This document shows, piece by piece, positions 23,911 through 30,538 of a stretch of 36,269 bases of DNA. The stretch is taken from IMG/VR virus record IMGVR_UViG_3300037104_000269, positions 1 to 36,269 of that record; one strand, written 5' to 3'. Both the position numbers and the translations under genes were made by a program. Every line of letters begins with the position of its first letter. Position 1 is the first letter of the stretch. This DNA comes from a virus. The notes below the pieces were generated by a model. It made no database searches, was not told the origin of the DNA, and saw only the letters and a program-made list of their open reading frames with translations.

Positions 23911-24093
23911 ATGAATTTAAAAAGCAATAATATAATACATTACAAATTAAGCGTAAATCAAGATAAAGCGTTACTTAATTTACGAAAAATTGGTTATAAT
24001 AAATCAAAAATAATTAACTTAGCATTAGACGATTATTTATACAAAAATTACAGAAAATTTATTAACGAAGAAAAAATTAAATTACCTTTTTAA
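23911..24093 (+). CDS. small RHH-like hypothetical protein
   Basis: From ATG 23911 the product is 60 residues: IIHYKLSVNQDKALLNLRKI, then KSKIINLALDDYLYKNYRKF. A beta strand followed by two helices is the ribbon-helix-helix layout of small DNA-binding regulators. Upstream codons from 23869 cover the cassette junction and are unlikely to be translated. It is the first gene after the cassette-like segment. Confidence 0.5.
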   Translation: MNLKSNNIIHYKLSVNQDKALLNLRKIGYNKSKIINLALDDYLYKNYRKFINEEKIKLPF

Positions 24094-24111
24094 TAACTAA
24101 AAATCAATAAG

Positions 24112-24261
24112 ATGAAAGAAAATCAATACAAAAGCGTGATTTACGCCGAATATCAGGCCGAACAACAACGGATAAAACGAAACCGCCGGGATCTCAATTT
24201 TCTTATGGCTGGAATACTCTTCGGCATTATTGTAACAACCGTTTATTTTTTACTAAAATGA
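24112..24261 (+). CDS. small membrane protein
   Basis: A 49-residue product: a charged N-terminus (QAEQQRIKRNRRDLN), then one transmembrane helix FLMAGILFGIIVTTVYFLL at about 29-48. It overlaps the next small membrane protein gene by ATGA, so the two are probably translated together. Confidence 0.55.
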   Translation: MKENQYKSVIYAEYQAEQQRIKRNRRDLNFLMAGILFGIIVTTVYFLLK

Positions 24262-24377
24262 TCTGGTGGGTAAGCGCTATCGCAATTGTCGGGATACTGG
24301 CATTACGGTTTTTTATCGGGCTTATCAAGGCATTCGAAGAAATACACCAGGATAAAAAAAGGGAGTTGGATATATGA
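24258..24377 (+). CDS. small membrane protein
   Basis: A 39-residue product (MIWWVSAIAIVGILALRFFI...) with one membrane helix followed by a charged tail AFEEIHQDKKRELD. ATGA overlaps on both sides join it to its neighbours, which is the main evidence that it is real. Confidence 0.5.
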   Translation: MIWWVSAIAIVGILALRFFIGLIKAFEEIHQDKKRELDI

Positions 24378-24628
24378 AAACACCGTTAAAACGAATAGTT
24401 GTAATCCGGGATCCGGATATAAAACTATTTATATTTCACAAATGCCAAATGAAACGAGTAAAAGAGGAGGTTTTGAATACTTTTTGTCGAACACATAAAA
24501 CGATATTACCAATATATGAAAATGATGATCGTTGGATGGTTAGAGACTCCATCCGTCCTTATATTCCAAAAATTGAAGAAGATGAAATAGCGGTACTTTT
24601 TGAATTATTAATTAAAAAACCAAAATAA
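24374..24628 (+). CDS. hypothetical protein
   Basis: The 84-residue product (MKTPLKRIVVIRDPDIKLFI...) has a beta-type N-terminus, Cys at CQ and FC in the middle, and an acidic helical end (IEEDEIAVLFELLIKK). Its start overlaps the upstream membrane protein gene by ATGA. Family not recognised. Confidence 0.55.
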   Translation: MKTPLKRIVVIRDPDIKLFIFHKCQMKRVKEEVLNTFCRTHKTILPIYENDDRWMVRDSIRPYIPKIEEDEIAVLFELLIKKPK

Positions 24629-24629
24629 A

Positions 24630-24881
24630 ATGAGAAAAATAACTAAACGCCTGGGAATAGCAATTTTATTCGGATTGCTAATTGTAACATCTATTTTTTA
24701 TTACAATAATCGAGATTTAAGTAAACATATTAATGTAATATCTATCCAAGAGGACGCTTACCGCGCGGGCCGAATGAACGCAATAAAAGCGGAAAATATG
24801 TGCAAAGGTAAAATTAACACAAAGAAGTTTGTACATATTTCCGATAGTATTATGAAATACGATTTTGAAACCTTTAAATAA
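24630..24881 (+). CDS. small membrane-anchored protein
   Basis: The 83-residue product has a basic start and a hydrophobic helix at about 8-24 (LGIAILFGLLIVTSIFYY), then a soluble charged domain (ISIQEDAYRAGRMNAIKAEN). Orientation would place the C-terminus outside the cytoplasm. It follows the previous gene by 1 nt. Family not recognised. Confidence 0.55.
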   Translation: MRKITKRLGIAILFGLLIVTSIFYYNNRDLSKHINVISIQEDAYRAGRMNAIKAENMCKGKINTKKFVHISDSIMKYDFETFK

Positions 24882-24888
24882 TAAGAAA

Positions 24889-25194
24889 ATGAGCTACTAC
24901 AACACAACAAATGAGAGCGGCAAGAGATTGGCCGAACTTATTAAAAATGCTAAAACGTGCGAACGTTGCGTGTTTAACTTTTACAAAAATAATCCTGGGT
25001 TGCTTTTTACCCCGAACGATGTTTGGCAACAACTCGGAAATATGAATAGACATTATCCATTGACATCTATACGTAGGGCGATAACAAACCTCTCAAATGA
25101 CGGTTGGTTGATTAGAACAGATTACAAGCGAGAAGGATTGTACCGTAATAAAGGCGTTCCAGTGCTTAATTATTGCTGGAAATTAAAAACGTAA
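24889..25194 (+). CDS. winged-helix-like DNA-binding protein
   Basis: From ATG 24889 the product is 101 residues. The region TPNDVWQQLGNMNRHYPLTS, IRRAITNLSNDGWLIR and the wing-like TDYKREGLYRNKGVPVLNYC has the helix-turn-helix plus beta-wing order of a winged-helix fold. A start at 24865 would overlap the previous gene. It lies just before the promoter of the replication genes, so a regulator of early or replication genes is a reasonable inference. Confidence 0.55.
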   Translation: MSYYNTTNESGKRLAELIKNAKTCERCVFNFYKNNPGLLFTPNDVWQQLGNMNRHYPLTSIRRAITNLSNDGWLIRTDYKREGLYRNKGVPVLNYCWKLKT

Positions 25195-25198
25195 TTTA

Positions 25199-25229
25199 TT
25201 TGATTAATTGAAAATTTTTTGTATATTAG
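25199..25229 (+). promoter_or_regulatory. Bacteroidetes-type promoter for replication genes
   Basis: TTTG at 25199-25202 and TATATTAG at 25222-25229 are 19 nt apart, a well-spaced -33/-7 pair with one change from TAnnTTTG. It lies after the winged-helix gene and about 21 nt before a small gene and the replication initiator. Confidence 0.6.
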
Positions 25230-25250
25230 CATCGTCTTAAATAATTATAC

Positions 25251-25373
25251 ATGAATAAAAATCTTAAAAAAAATCCGGGTAAAGTTTTCAATTACAGTGA
25301 TGTATTGACGGTCGTATCATGTACGTTTCCGAGACAAGACTTTATCCGGTTTTATTTTGATTATGGCATCTGA
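25251..25373 (+). CDS. short leader ORF before initiator
   Basis: A 40-codon frame (MNKNLKKNPGKVFNYSDVLT...FIRFYFDYGI) starts about 21 nt after the promoter -7 box and overlaps the first 11 bases of the initiator gene. It may be a genuine small protein or a leader whose translation is coupled to the initiator. Only position and overlap support it. Confidence 0.4.
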   Translation: MNKNLKKNPGKVFNYSDVLTVVSCTFPRQDFIRFYFDYGI

Positions 25374-26010
25374 ATTACCTTATTTTCGTTTCACCGCTTC
25401 CGAATGGTTGCAGGGTGATATTAACCTTGAATCTTACGAGATAAAGGGATTATTCATTGATATTTGCGCTTATTATTGGTTTAAAGATTGTAGTATAACT
25501 TTAGCAATGCTACAAAAAAAGTTTAGCAATACTGAATTAATACAAATTTTAATTGAATCCGGAATAATTAAGCACGAAAATAGGCACGATAAAATTGAAA
25601 TTGTGTTTTTGAATAACCAGTATGATTTATTAAGTGAAAAACGTAAACTTCGACAGTTAGCAGGTTCTAAGGGTGGCAATGCTACAGCAATGCTACAGCA
25701 TTGCTGTAGCTATAAAGATAAAGATAAAGATAAAGATAAAGATAAAGATAAAGATAAAGATAAAATACCTACACTTTTAGAAATTAAAAATTATTGTTTA
25801 GAAAGAAAAAATTCAGTAGATGTAGTTAAATTTTTTAACTTTTACGAATCAAAAGGGTGGATGATTGGAAAAAATAAAATGAAAAATTGGAAAGCCGCTA
25901 TTCATACTTGGGAACACTATAATAAAAATGATGACTACCACGCTGCTGAAAAAAAACAATCGTTTGAATGTATTCAAGATTTTAATATTAAACCACTAAA
26001 TGCTAAATAA
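25363..26010 (+). CDS. DnaD/replisome-organiser-like replication initiator
   Basis: From ATG 25363 the product is 215 residues. The N-terminus (PYFRFTASEWLQGDINLESY then IKGLFIDICAYYWFKDCSI) matches phage replisome organiser N-terminal domains of DUF1376-like type. A linker at about 107-134 holds SKGGNATAMLQHCC and eight Lys-Asp pairs. The C-terminal helix VVKFFNFYESKGWMIGKNK then WKAAIHTWE is typical of DnaD-like C-terminal domains. Such initiators bind the origin and, with a DnaC-like loader, recruit the host helicase; the loader gene follows directly. The linker region encodes the inverted repeat and hexamers that may be the origin. Confidence 0.8.
   Translation: MASELPYFRFTASEWLQGDINLESYEIKGLFIDICAYYWFKDCSITLAMLQKKFSNTELIQILIESGIIKHENRHDKIEIVFLNNQYDLLSEKRKLRQLAGSKGGNATAMLQHCCSYKDKDKDKDKDKDKDKDKIPTLLEIKNYCLERKNSVDVVKFFNFYESKGWMIGKNKMKNWKAAIHTWEHYNKNDDYHAAEKKQSFECIQDFNIKPLNAK
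25681..25761 (+). repeat. inverted repeat plus (AAAGAT)8: candidate origin
   Basis: GCTACAGCAATGC (25681-25693) is a perfect inverted repeat of GCATTGCTGTAGC (25698-25710) around TACA. It is followed 3 nt later by eight AAAGAT hexamers (25714-25761). Both lie inside the initiator gene, as origin sequences do in lambda O and many phages. The hexamers also encode the KD linker and keep the frame if their number changes. Confidence 0.55.
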
Positions 26011-26680
26011 CATGGAAGAAATGGAAGAATACAAACATCCCTTAATAATAAAACTGGATAATGAAATTGAAGAAATGACACGTAAAATCAAAGAAAAGCG
26101 TTTTAAAATATCAATTTCAGCAGAAAACTTTAAGGAATTATTTTTCAAAATAGCTAAAATTGGGCTTTTATCACGAAAAATAACAAAGGATTATGTAGTT
26201 GATGATACTAACAGGGATGTTATCAACCAATTTTATTTTTATTTAACTCAGGATGAAAAATTTATAGGTGACTTTGATAAGGGATTTTTAATTTATGGTA
26301 ACAATGGCACCGGAAAAACCTTATTAATGGAAACTTTTATTAAAATAATTTCGGAACTGGCAGGTAAAAACTTTACAATTTTCAATAGCCGAATATTAAG
26401 AGAACAATTAATCGAGGATAAAAATTTAATGAAGTTTCTTGAAAATCGTCCACTTTATATTGATGACTTGGGCAAAGAAAACCTTTTTGCCAACAACTAC
26501 GGCATAAAAGAAACCCCGGTAATGGATTTGCTTGCTTTAAGGTATGATAAGCACGCCTTGACTTTTATAACAACGAATAACGATTTGCAATATTTTGCCG
26601 AAAATTATGGAGTTTCATTGGCCGATAGAATGAAAGAAATGTTTAATTTTTTTGAAATGAAAGGGGAAAGTAAGCGATGA
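26000..26680 (+). CDS. dnaC: DnaC-like AAA+ helicase loader
   Basis: The 226-residue protein has a Walker A GNNGTGKT (about 100-107), Walker B LYIDDLGKE (about 152-160), and a sensor-like FITTNND with downstream SLADRMKEMFN typical of DnaC/IstB-type loaders. It would load the host DnaB helicase at the phage origin together with the upstream initiator. The start may be 26000 (11-bp overlap) or ATG 26012. It overlaps the next gene by ATGA. Confidence 0.85.
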   Translation: MLNNMEEMEEYKHPLIIKLDNEIEEMTRKIKEKRFKISISAENFKELFFKIAKIGLLSRKITKDYVVDDTNRDVINQFYFYLTQDEKFIGDFDKGFLIYGNNGTGKTLLMETFIKIISELAGKNFTIFNSRILREQLIEDKNLMKFLENRPLYIDDLGKENLFANNYGIKETPVMDLLALRYDKHALTFITTNNDLQYFAENYGVSLADRMKEMFNFFEMKGESKR

Positions 26681-27003
26681 TAACGGCAAAACGTGTAAAA
26701 CTAAGTATATTTACGTATGTTTATTTTCTAAGTGAAAAACTTATTATTGTAAAATTTCCAGAACAAATTAGCAATAAACTAAAATTAAACGATAAAAAAC
26801 AGGCAATTTTAATTGATTTTGAAGAATTAAATATCGGTAATTGTGGAAAGATTGTTTATGATTATGCAGTAAAAAAAGGTTATTCAGTTGCTGCAACAAA
26901 TGGATTTTTATTTAGGATGATTTTTGATAATAATTTTAAAATTGAAGATGATAAATTACAGGAAGTTTTTCAATTCATTGACGACAACTATAAAAACTTT
27001 TAA
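26677..27003 (+). CDS. hypothetical protein
   Basis: The 108-residue product (MITAKRVKLSIFTYVYFLSE...) is mixed alpha/beta, with PEQISNKLKLNDKKQAILID and an acidic C-terminal helix (DDKLQEVFQFIDDNYKNF). It overlaps the helicase loader gene by ATGA and is likely co-translated, which suggests a replication-related role. Family not recognised. Confidence 0.55.
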   Translation: MITAKRVKLSIFTYVYFLSEKLIIVKFPEQISNKLKLNDKKQAILIDFEELNIGNCGKIVYDYAVKKGYSVAATNGFLFRMIFDNNFKIEDDKLQEVFQFIDDNYKNF

Positions 27004-27005
27004 CT

Positions 27006-27191
27006 ATGAAACCAAACTTATTGATTATACCTGATGATTTAACGCTGAAAGTAGAATACAACGGCGTTATACTCGAAAAAAAAATGTGCTGTACTCCAAG
27101 CGGATTTAAGGCGAAACGTAGGGAGATTTATAAAAAATACCAGGAAGCACCGGATTTTAAAGAACCAGTAACCCACTTAGATAAATTTTAA
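27006..27191 (+). CDS. hypothetical protein
   Basis: This 61-residue product (MKPNLLIIPDDLTLKVEYNG...) has a beta-type start, CC followed by TPSGFKAKRREIYKKYQ, and no membrane segment. It lies 2 nt after the previous gene in the replication block. Family not recognised. Confidence 0.5.
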   Translation: MKPNLLIIPDDLTLKVEYNGVILEKKMCCTPSGFKAKRREIYKKYQEAPDFKEPVTHLDKF

Positions 27192-27201
27192 CCCGACCAC
27201 C

Positions 27202-27531
27202 ATGCCAACGAGAACGAATCAAACAACTGCAAGTATTATAAAATTTCTTAATTATTCAAATTATTTTGTTTGGAGAAATAATACAACCGGTGTTTGGGAT
27301 CCGGTTAAAAAAGTGTTTCGCACGAATAAAACGGCATTAAAAGGTGTGGCCGATATAGTTGGTTTGCGCTATGATTCTACATTTATTGCTGTGGAAATTA
27401 AAACTGGTAGGGATAAACTTTCCTCGGATCAGGAAACGTTTAAGTGTAACATCGAAAATCACAACGGTATCTACATTATTGCCAAAGATTTTGACGATTT
27501 TATGAAACAATTTAAAGAAATAGGAAAATGA
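27202..27531 (+). CDS. VRR-NUC domain nuclease
   Basis: The 109-residue protein fits the VRR-NUC branch of PD-(D/E)xK nucleases: KGVADIVGLR (Asp at about 51), then FIAVEIKTGRDKLSSDQ (Glu 65, Lys 67, Gln 77). Standalone phage VRR-NUC proteins of this size are likely structure-specific nucleases that resolve branched DNA in recombination or packaging. It follows the replication genes and overlaps a small remnant gene by ATGA. Confidence 0.85.
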   Translation: MPTRTNQTTASIIKFLNYSNYFVWRNNTTGVWDPVKKVFRTNKTALKGVADIVGLRYDSTFIAVEIKTGRDKLSSDQETFKCNIENHNGIYIIAKDFDDFMKQFKEIGK

Positions 27532-27623
27532 AAGTACTAAAAGTTTTGATTGCTTGCGAAGAAAGCCAAGCCATAGCAAATCAATATTCAGAATATATTT
27601 TACAAAAAGAAATTTCAAAATAA
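27528..27623 (+). pseudogene. probable remnant of a phage DNA methyltransferase
   Basis: A 31-codon frame starts MKVLKVLIACEESQ, which resembles the N-terminus of phage C5-type and related DNA methyltransferases (KVLIACEESQ, followed normally by a SAM-binding core). The rest, AIANQYSEYILQKEISK, resembles the C-terminus of such enzymes, so a large internal deletion seems to have joined the two ends in frame. It starts at the ATGA of the nuclease gene. Confidence 0.5.
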
Positions 27624-27648
27624 TTAGGATTATATTAAATTAATTTAT

Positions 27649-27656
27649 TATATTTG
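27649..27656 (+). promoter_or_regulatory. -7 box (TATATTTG) before small regulator gene
   Basis: Exact TAnnTTTG match, ending 4 nt before ATG 27661 and following a 37-bp gap after the methylase remnant. Transcription would start at or next to the ATG. No -33 match is seen. Confidence 0.4.
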
Positions 27657-27660
27657 TAGT

Positions 27661-27831
27661 ATGAAAGAAGAAAAACGAAAAGTAGGGCAACCACGGAAGC
27701 CTGAATCAGAAAAGAAAGTACCGGTAACGGTATATATTAAACAGAAATGGGTATCTATATTGGGTATTGAAAAATGTAGGATTATTTCATTCTCGGCAAT
27801 TGAAGATGAAATTATTGAAAACGAAAAATGA
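27661..27831 (+). CDS. small RHH-like regulator
   Basis: The 56-residue product has a basic N-terminus (KRKVGQPRKPESEKKVPVTV) followed by YIKQKWVSILGIEKCRIISF and an acidic helix. This is a layout of small DNA-binding proteins common in Bacteroidetes phages, with a basic arm, a beta strand and two helices. It has its own -7 box directly upstream and overlaps the next gene by ATGA. Confidence 0.55.
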   Translation: MKEEKRKVGQPRKPESEKKVPVTVYIKQKWVSILGIEKCRIISFSAIEDEIIENEK

Positions 27832-28010
27832 GCGCAAAAAAGTATTATATGGTAAATATTTTGTTAACGGAATTAAGTATTGGTGGAAGTTTTAGGCCAT
27901 TACCAAAAAATGAATATTTAATCCCGTGTTTTAAAAGTAAAGCAAAAGCAATGAAAATGGCAAATAGTGCCGTCCCTAAATGCGGAATAACACTTATAAC
28001 AGATAATTAA
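27828..28010 (+). CDS. hypothetical protein
   Basis: A 60-residue product (MSAKKYYMVNILLTELSIGG...) with a basic C-terminal part KSKAKAMKMANSAVPKCG. The start overlaps the preceding regulator by ATGA, so the two are likely co-translated. Family not recognised. Confidence 0.5.
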   Translation: MSAKKYYMVNILLTELSIGGSFRPLPKNEYLIPCFKSKAKAMKMANSAVPKCGITLITDN

Positions 28011-28012
28011 TT

Positions 28013-28222
28013 ATGAGAAAAGAACCACACACACTATCTTGTAAGGTAACTATCGCCGACTTCGACAAAGCTGTAAAGCAAGCCGAAAAGGAAGGATTTA
28101 CTTACATGGGCGAGTTTGTTTATGACAAGATTTTTGCAAAACCGGAAAAACCGAATTACTGGCCGATTGCTGTGTGTTCGGCTGTTTCGGTTGGATTGGC
28201 TTTTTGTATAACTTTAATTTAA
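28013..28222 (+). CDS. small C-terminal-anchored membrane protein
   Basis: The 69-residue product has a charged soluble N-terminus (TIADFDKAVKQAEKEGFTYM) and a single C-terminal hydrophobic helix at about 50-68 (PIAVCSAVSVGLAFCITLI). Family not recognised. Confidence 0.55.
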   Translation: MRKEPHTLSCKVTIADFDKAVKQAEKEGFTYMGEFVYDKIFAKPEKPNYWPIAVCSAVSVGLAFCITLI

Positions 28223-28226
28223 AAAA

Positions 28227-28472
28227 ATGAAAACGAGAGAAGAAGTTTTCATAAAAGCACTTGAAAAGAGATGCAAGTATGAAAGTAGTAAAAAAATGGA
28301 CTACGACACACATTTAGCTGTTATGGATGCAATGGAAGAGTGGGCTGAATATTATACAAGTAAGAGTGCATGTGATATTAGCGATCATCTATGTAGCATT
28401 TGCGCCCACAACCTTACTAATTTTGAACTAAATAATAATATGTGTATAAAATGTGGACAATCAGTATATTAA
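28227..28472 (+). CDS. small zinc-ribbon-like protein
   Basis: The 81-residue product has a helical N-terminus and ends with CSICAHNLTNFELNNNMCIK-CG, two CxxC-type pairs that would bind zinc as a ribbon. It may bind nucleic acid or protein. It begins 4 nt after the previous stop. Confidence 0.6.
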   Translation: MKTREEVFIKALEKRCKYESSKKMDYDTHLAVMDAMEEWAEYYTSKSACDISDHLCSICAHNLTNFELNNNMCIKCGQSVY

Positions 28473-28485
28473 AACAAATAAAACT

Positions 28486-28929
28486 ATGAAAACGAAAGAA
28501 ATTGAAAAACTACAACAAGCGTTAAACATGTTTAACGGCACATTTCAAGAGATTTTGGTAAGATTGACAGAAAAACCCGAACCCAAGAAAGATAAAACGC
28601 TTGAGGAGTATTATAGAGAGTATTGCGATATTAATGGCATTATGTTTCATCCGGACAGGCAACCTTACGAATTAACGCCCCAGCATAAACACGGCCTCAT
28701 ACTCTATATCATCGAGCAGTTGCATGAGGGGTGCGATATGGATAGAAATTGGGTTATTTATTATGATACTATAAGTAAATCATTTGATTATGATTATGAA
28801 GATAAAGAAATTTCTAATCCTTACTTTTGCACCCAAGAAAACGCCATAAAACTCCTATCAATTTGCGGCGAGGACTTTTTGAAATCACTTTTTTCTTGTA
28901 TATATAAAATATATAATGTATATTTATAG
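28486..28929 (+). CDS. hypothetical protein
   Basis: From ATG 28486 the product is 147 residues, starting MKTKEIEKLQQALNMFNGTF. An ATG at 28453 overlaps the previous gene and is less likely, because the 31-nt segment around ATG 28486 is repeated around ATG 29379. The body is acidic and aromatic, with PEPKKDKTLEEYYREYCDIN. Family not recognised. Confidence 0.55.
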   Translation: MKTKEIEKLQQALNMFNGTFQEILVRLTEKPEPKKDKTLEEYYREYCDINGIMFHPDRQPYELTPQHKHGLILYIIEQLHEGCDMDRNWVIYYDTISKSFDYDYEDKEISNPYFCTQENAIKLLSICGEDFLKSLFSCIYKIYNVYL

Positions 28930-28949
28930 AGAATTTAAAACTTGAAATC

Positions 28950-29168
28950 ATGACAACAAATCAGAAAAGTGTTATCATAGCACTGAAAAACGGAACAATG
29001 ATTTATTTATTTTCAAATCCATTGATGTATAGACTTGGTAAATTAGGTAGGTTTTTAAATTGGGATTGGTGCAATAAAATGATTAGTGATGGCTATTTTG
29101 AAACAACCGACACAATTTCGAGCAGATGGAATGAATTTACATTAACAGAAAAAGGCAAACTATTATGA
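28950..29168 (+). CDS. small winged-helix-like protein
   Basis: This 72-residue protein (TNQKSVIIALKNGTMIYLFS..., KMISDGYFETTDTISS then FTLTEKGKLL) ends with a pattern of 'helix, strand, TLTEKG' common in winged-helix proteins. DNA binding is inferred. It overlaps the next gene by ATGA. Confidence 0.5.
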   Translation: MTTNQKSVIIALKNGTMIYLFSNPLMYRLGKLGRFLNWDWCNKMISDGYFETTDTISSRWNEFTLTEKGKLL

Positions 29169-29329
29169 AAAAAAATATAGACATACCAGATGATGTTCGT
29201 TGGGATTTAGAAATACTGGCAAAGCAAGAAAAAAAGGATTTAAAAACATTCATTCAGGATATTCTTATTTCTCTTGTGCGTGGGCAAAATAAAAAAACTG
29301 CTAACCGAAATATTAAATCGAAGCAGTAA
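29165..29329 (+). CDS. small RHH/antitoxin-like protein
   Basis: A 54-residue product: NIDIPDDVRWDLEILAKQEK then DLKTFIQDILISLVRGQNKK. The beta strand followed by 'L..LA..E...L..FI.DIL' is a ribbon-helix-helix pattern seen in antitoxins and small repressors. It overlaps the upstream gene by ATGA. The next 49 bp (29330-29378) are non-coding. Confidence 0.6.
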   Translation: MKKNIDIPDDVRWDLEILAKQEKKDLKTFIQDILISLVRGQNKKTANRNIKSKQ

Positions 29330-29378
29330 AGTAGCCTTGTTGGTAACTCATCGCTAAACGCAATAAACGTATAAAACT

Positions 29379-29897
29379 ATGAAAACGAAAGAAATTGAAA
29401 ACGGCTGGATATTGCTTACCTCGGCAAAAACATTCACGTCCGAAGTTATTCAAATGTTTGAAGGGTGTGTTTGGTCGCATTCTGCTTGGTTATTTTGGGA
29501 GGACGGGATACTTAAAGTTATTGGCGCCGATATAGAGGGCGTAAGGATAACGCCATTTGAAAACTGGTTGGACGATGCAGGGCGCACATTTCTAATCGTA
29601 CAGCCTACCTTTGCATTTGACTTCGACGAGTTAATACGACTTGCAAAAACTTATGACGGTGTAAAATATGACTTTTTCAATTTAGTTGTCTCGCAGTCAA
29701 TTAATATCATCACTGAACGCCGTTTTTGGATTGGGCACAGTAAAACATACACGAAACAGTTCATCTGTGGGGCTTTCGTTTGGTTTTGCATGGCTAAGCA
29801 GTTCCCGGAATATTTCGGCACTTGGCAAGATATGCGACCAGATAACATCTTTGAATTACCGTTTAATCACTTTCAACTCGAAGGATATACTAATTAA
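29379..29897 (+). CDS. permuted NlpC/P60-like (YiiX-type) cysteine hydrolase
   Basis: The 172-residue protein has the permuted papain-like order: His at 34 in VWSHSAWLFW, an acidic residue in GADIEGVRI, and Cys at 130 in KQFICGAFVWFCM. Circularly permuted NlpC/P60 (YiiX/YebB-like) enzymes cleave amide or ester bonds in peptidoglycan or lipids. It has no signal peptide and lies in the accessory region, far from the late lysis block, so it may act inside the host rather than as the endolysin. Its 5' end shares 31 nt with the gene at 28486. Confidence 0.75.
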   Translation: MKTKEIENGWILLTSAKTFTSEVIQMFEGCVWSHSAWLFWEDGILKVIGADIEGVRITPFENWLDDAGRTFLIVQPTFAFDFDELIRLAKTYDGVKYDFFNLVVSQSINIITERRFWIGHSKTYTKQFICGAFVWFCMAKQFPEYFGTWQDMRPDNIFELPFNHFQLEGYTN

Positions 29898-29912
29898 CTA
29901 AAAACCGAAAAG

Positions 29913-30119
29913 ATGACACAGAAAGAAGAAAATTACCAAAATTTAGTTTATTTTAAAATGAATTTATTGCAAGCTGAAATTGAAATGCAAGGGATGATTG
30001 CTGAAAATAAAATTCAGGAATTAAAAGGTGAGCCATTATATTATAATGAGGTCTCTTTTAAGAGTTTAATCAACAAATATGATATACACCATAACAAATT
30101 TCCATTTATAAAAGTATAA
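29913..30119 (+). CDS. hypothetical protein
   Basis: This 68-residue protein is mainly helical (NLLQAEIEMQGMIAENKIQE) with a basic end HHNKFPFIKV. Family not recognised. It follows the hydrolase gene by 15 nt. Confidence 0.5.
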   Translation: MTQKEENYQNLVYFKMNLLQAEIEMQGMIAENKIQELKGEPLYYNEVSFKSLINKYDIHHNKFPFIKV

Positions 30120-30122
30120 AAG

Positions 30123-30264
30123 ATGAAACCAGAAATATTAGTACAAGCCGAAAAGCCTATACGGCAATTAAAATTTCTACTATTGTAGATAAGAGCAACT
30201 TAATAAAGTAATCAACGGAATATATGAACTCCCGAAACCGGGCAAGCCGTTAAAAAACAAATAA
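30123..30264 (+). pseudogene. decayed small gene
   Basis: MKPEILVQAEKPIRQLKF is read from ATG 30123, but the frame stops at 30186-30188. A second frame continues EQLNKVINGIYELPKPGKPL to TAA 30262-30264, preceded by an in-frame TAA at 30190-30192. The two halves look like one small gene broken by a frameshift and a nonsense codon. A read error could explain part of this. Confidence 0.4.
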
Positions 30265-30265
30265 G

Positions 30266-30502
30266 ATGAAATGGATAAGTGTTAAAGAAAAATTACCCTT
30301 ATTTATCGAAGGTAAAGAGCAAATAGTTATAGTCTCTGGAATAAGGGAAGAAGAAATGCCTGAAAATGAAAGATATGTATATTGGGCGGTTGCTCATGCT
30401 TACGGGGAAGAAAAAGGTAATAAAATATTTTCGGTACCCGGATGGTCAAAGATGAATGTTACACACTGGACACCATTGCCAGAACCGCCGAAAGATAAAT
30501 AA
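30266..30502 (+). CDS. DUF551 family protein
   Basis: The 78-residue protein begins MKWISVKEKLPLFIEGKEQI and ends VTHWTPLPEPPKDK, the start and end motifs of DUF551, a small family common in phages and prophages. The role is unknown. It is the last gene of the accessory region. Confidence 0.85.
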   Translation: MKWISVKEKLPLFIEGKEQIVIVSGIREEEMPENERYVYWAVAHAYGEEKGNKIFSVPGWSKMNVTHWTPLPEPPKDK

Positions 30503-30533
30503 TTGTTTTTATCCTTATAATTTCGTAAATTTG
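30503..30533 (+). promoter_or_regulatory. Bacteroidetes-type promoter before glycosyltransferase and packaging genes
   Basis: TTG at 30503-30505 and TAAATTTG at 30526-30533 are 20 nt apart; the -7 box is an exact TAnnTTTG match. It ends 5 nt before ATG 30539, so the transcript would start at or next to the start codon. It may drive the glycosyltransferase and the late packaging genes. Confidence 0.65.
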
Positions 30534-30538
30534 ATTTG

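Noticed and set aside
24286-24498. 70-codon + frame overlapping small membrane protein genes
   Set aside because: The ATGA-coupled chain 24112, 24258, 24374 explains the region better.
25714-25761. AAAGAT repeats as a CRISPR array
   Set aside because: Units are contiguous 6-mers without spacers and encode a KD linker.
20520-30502. Integrase, excisionase or CI-like repressor pointing to a temperate phage
   Set aside because: No tyrosine or serine recombinase motif or clear repressor was found; small RHH and winged-helix proteins alone do not support lysogeny.
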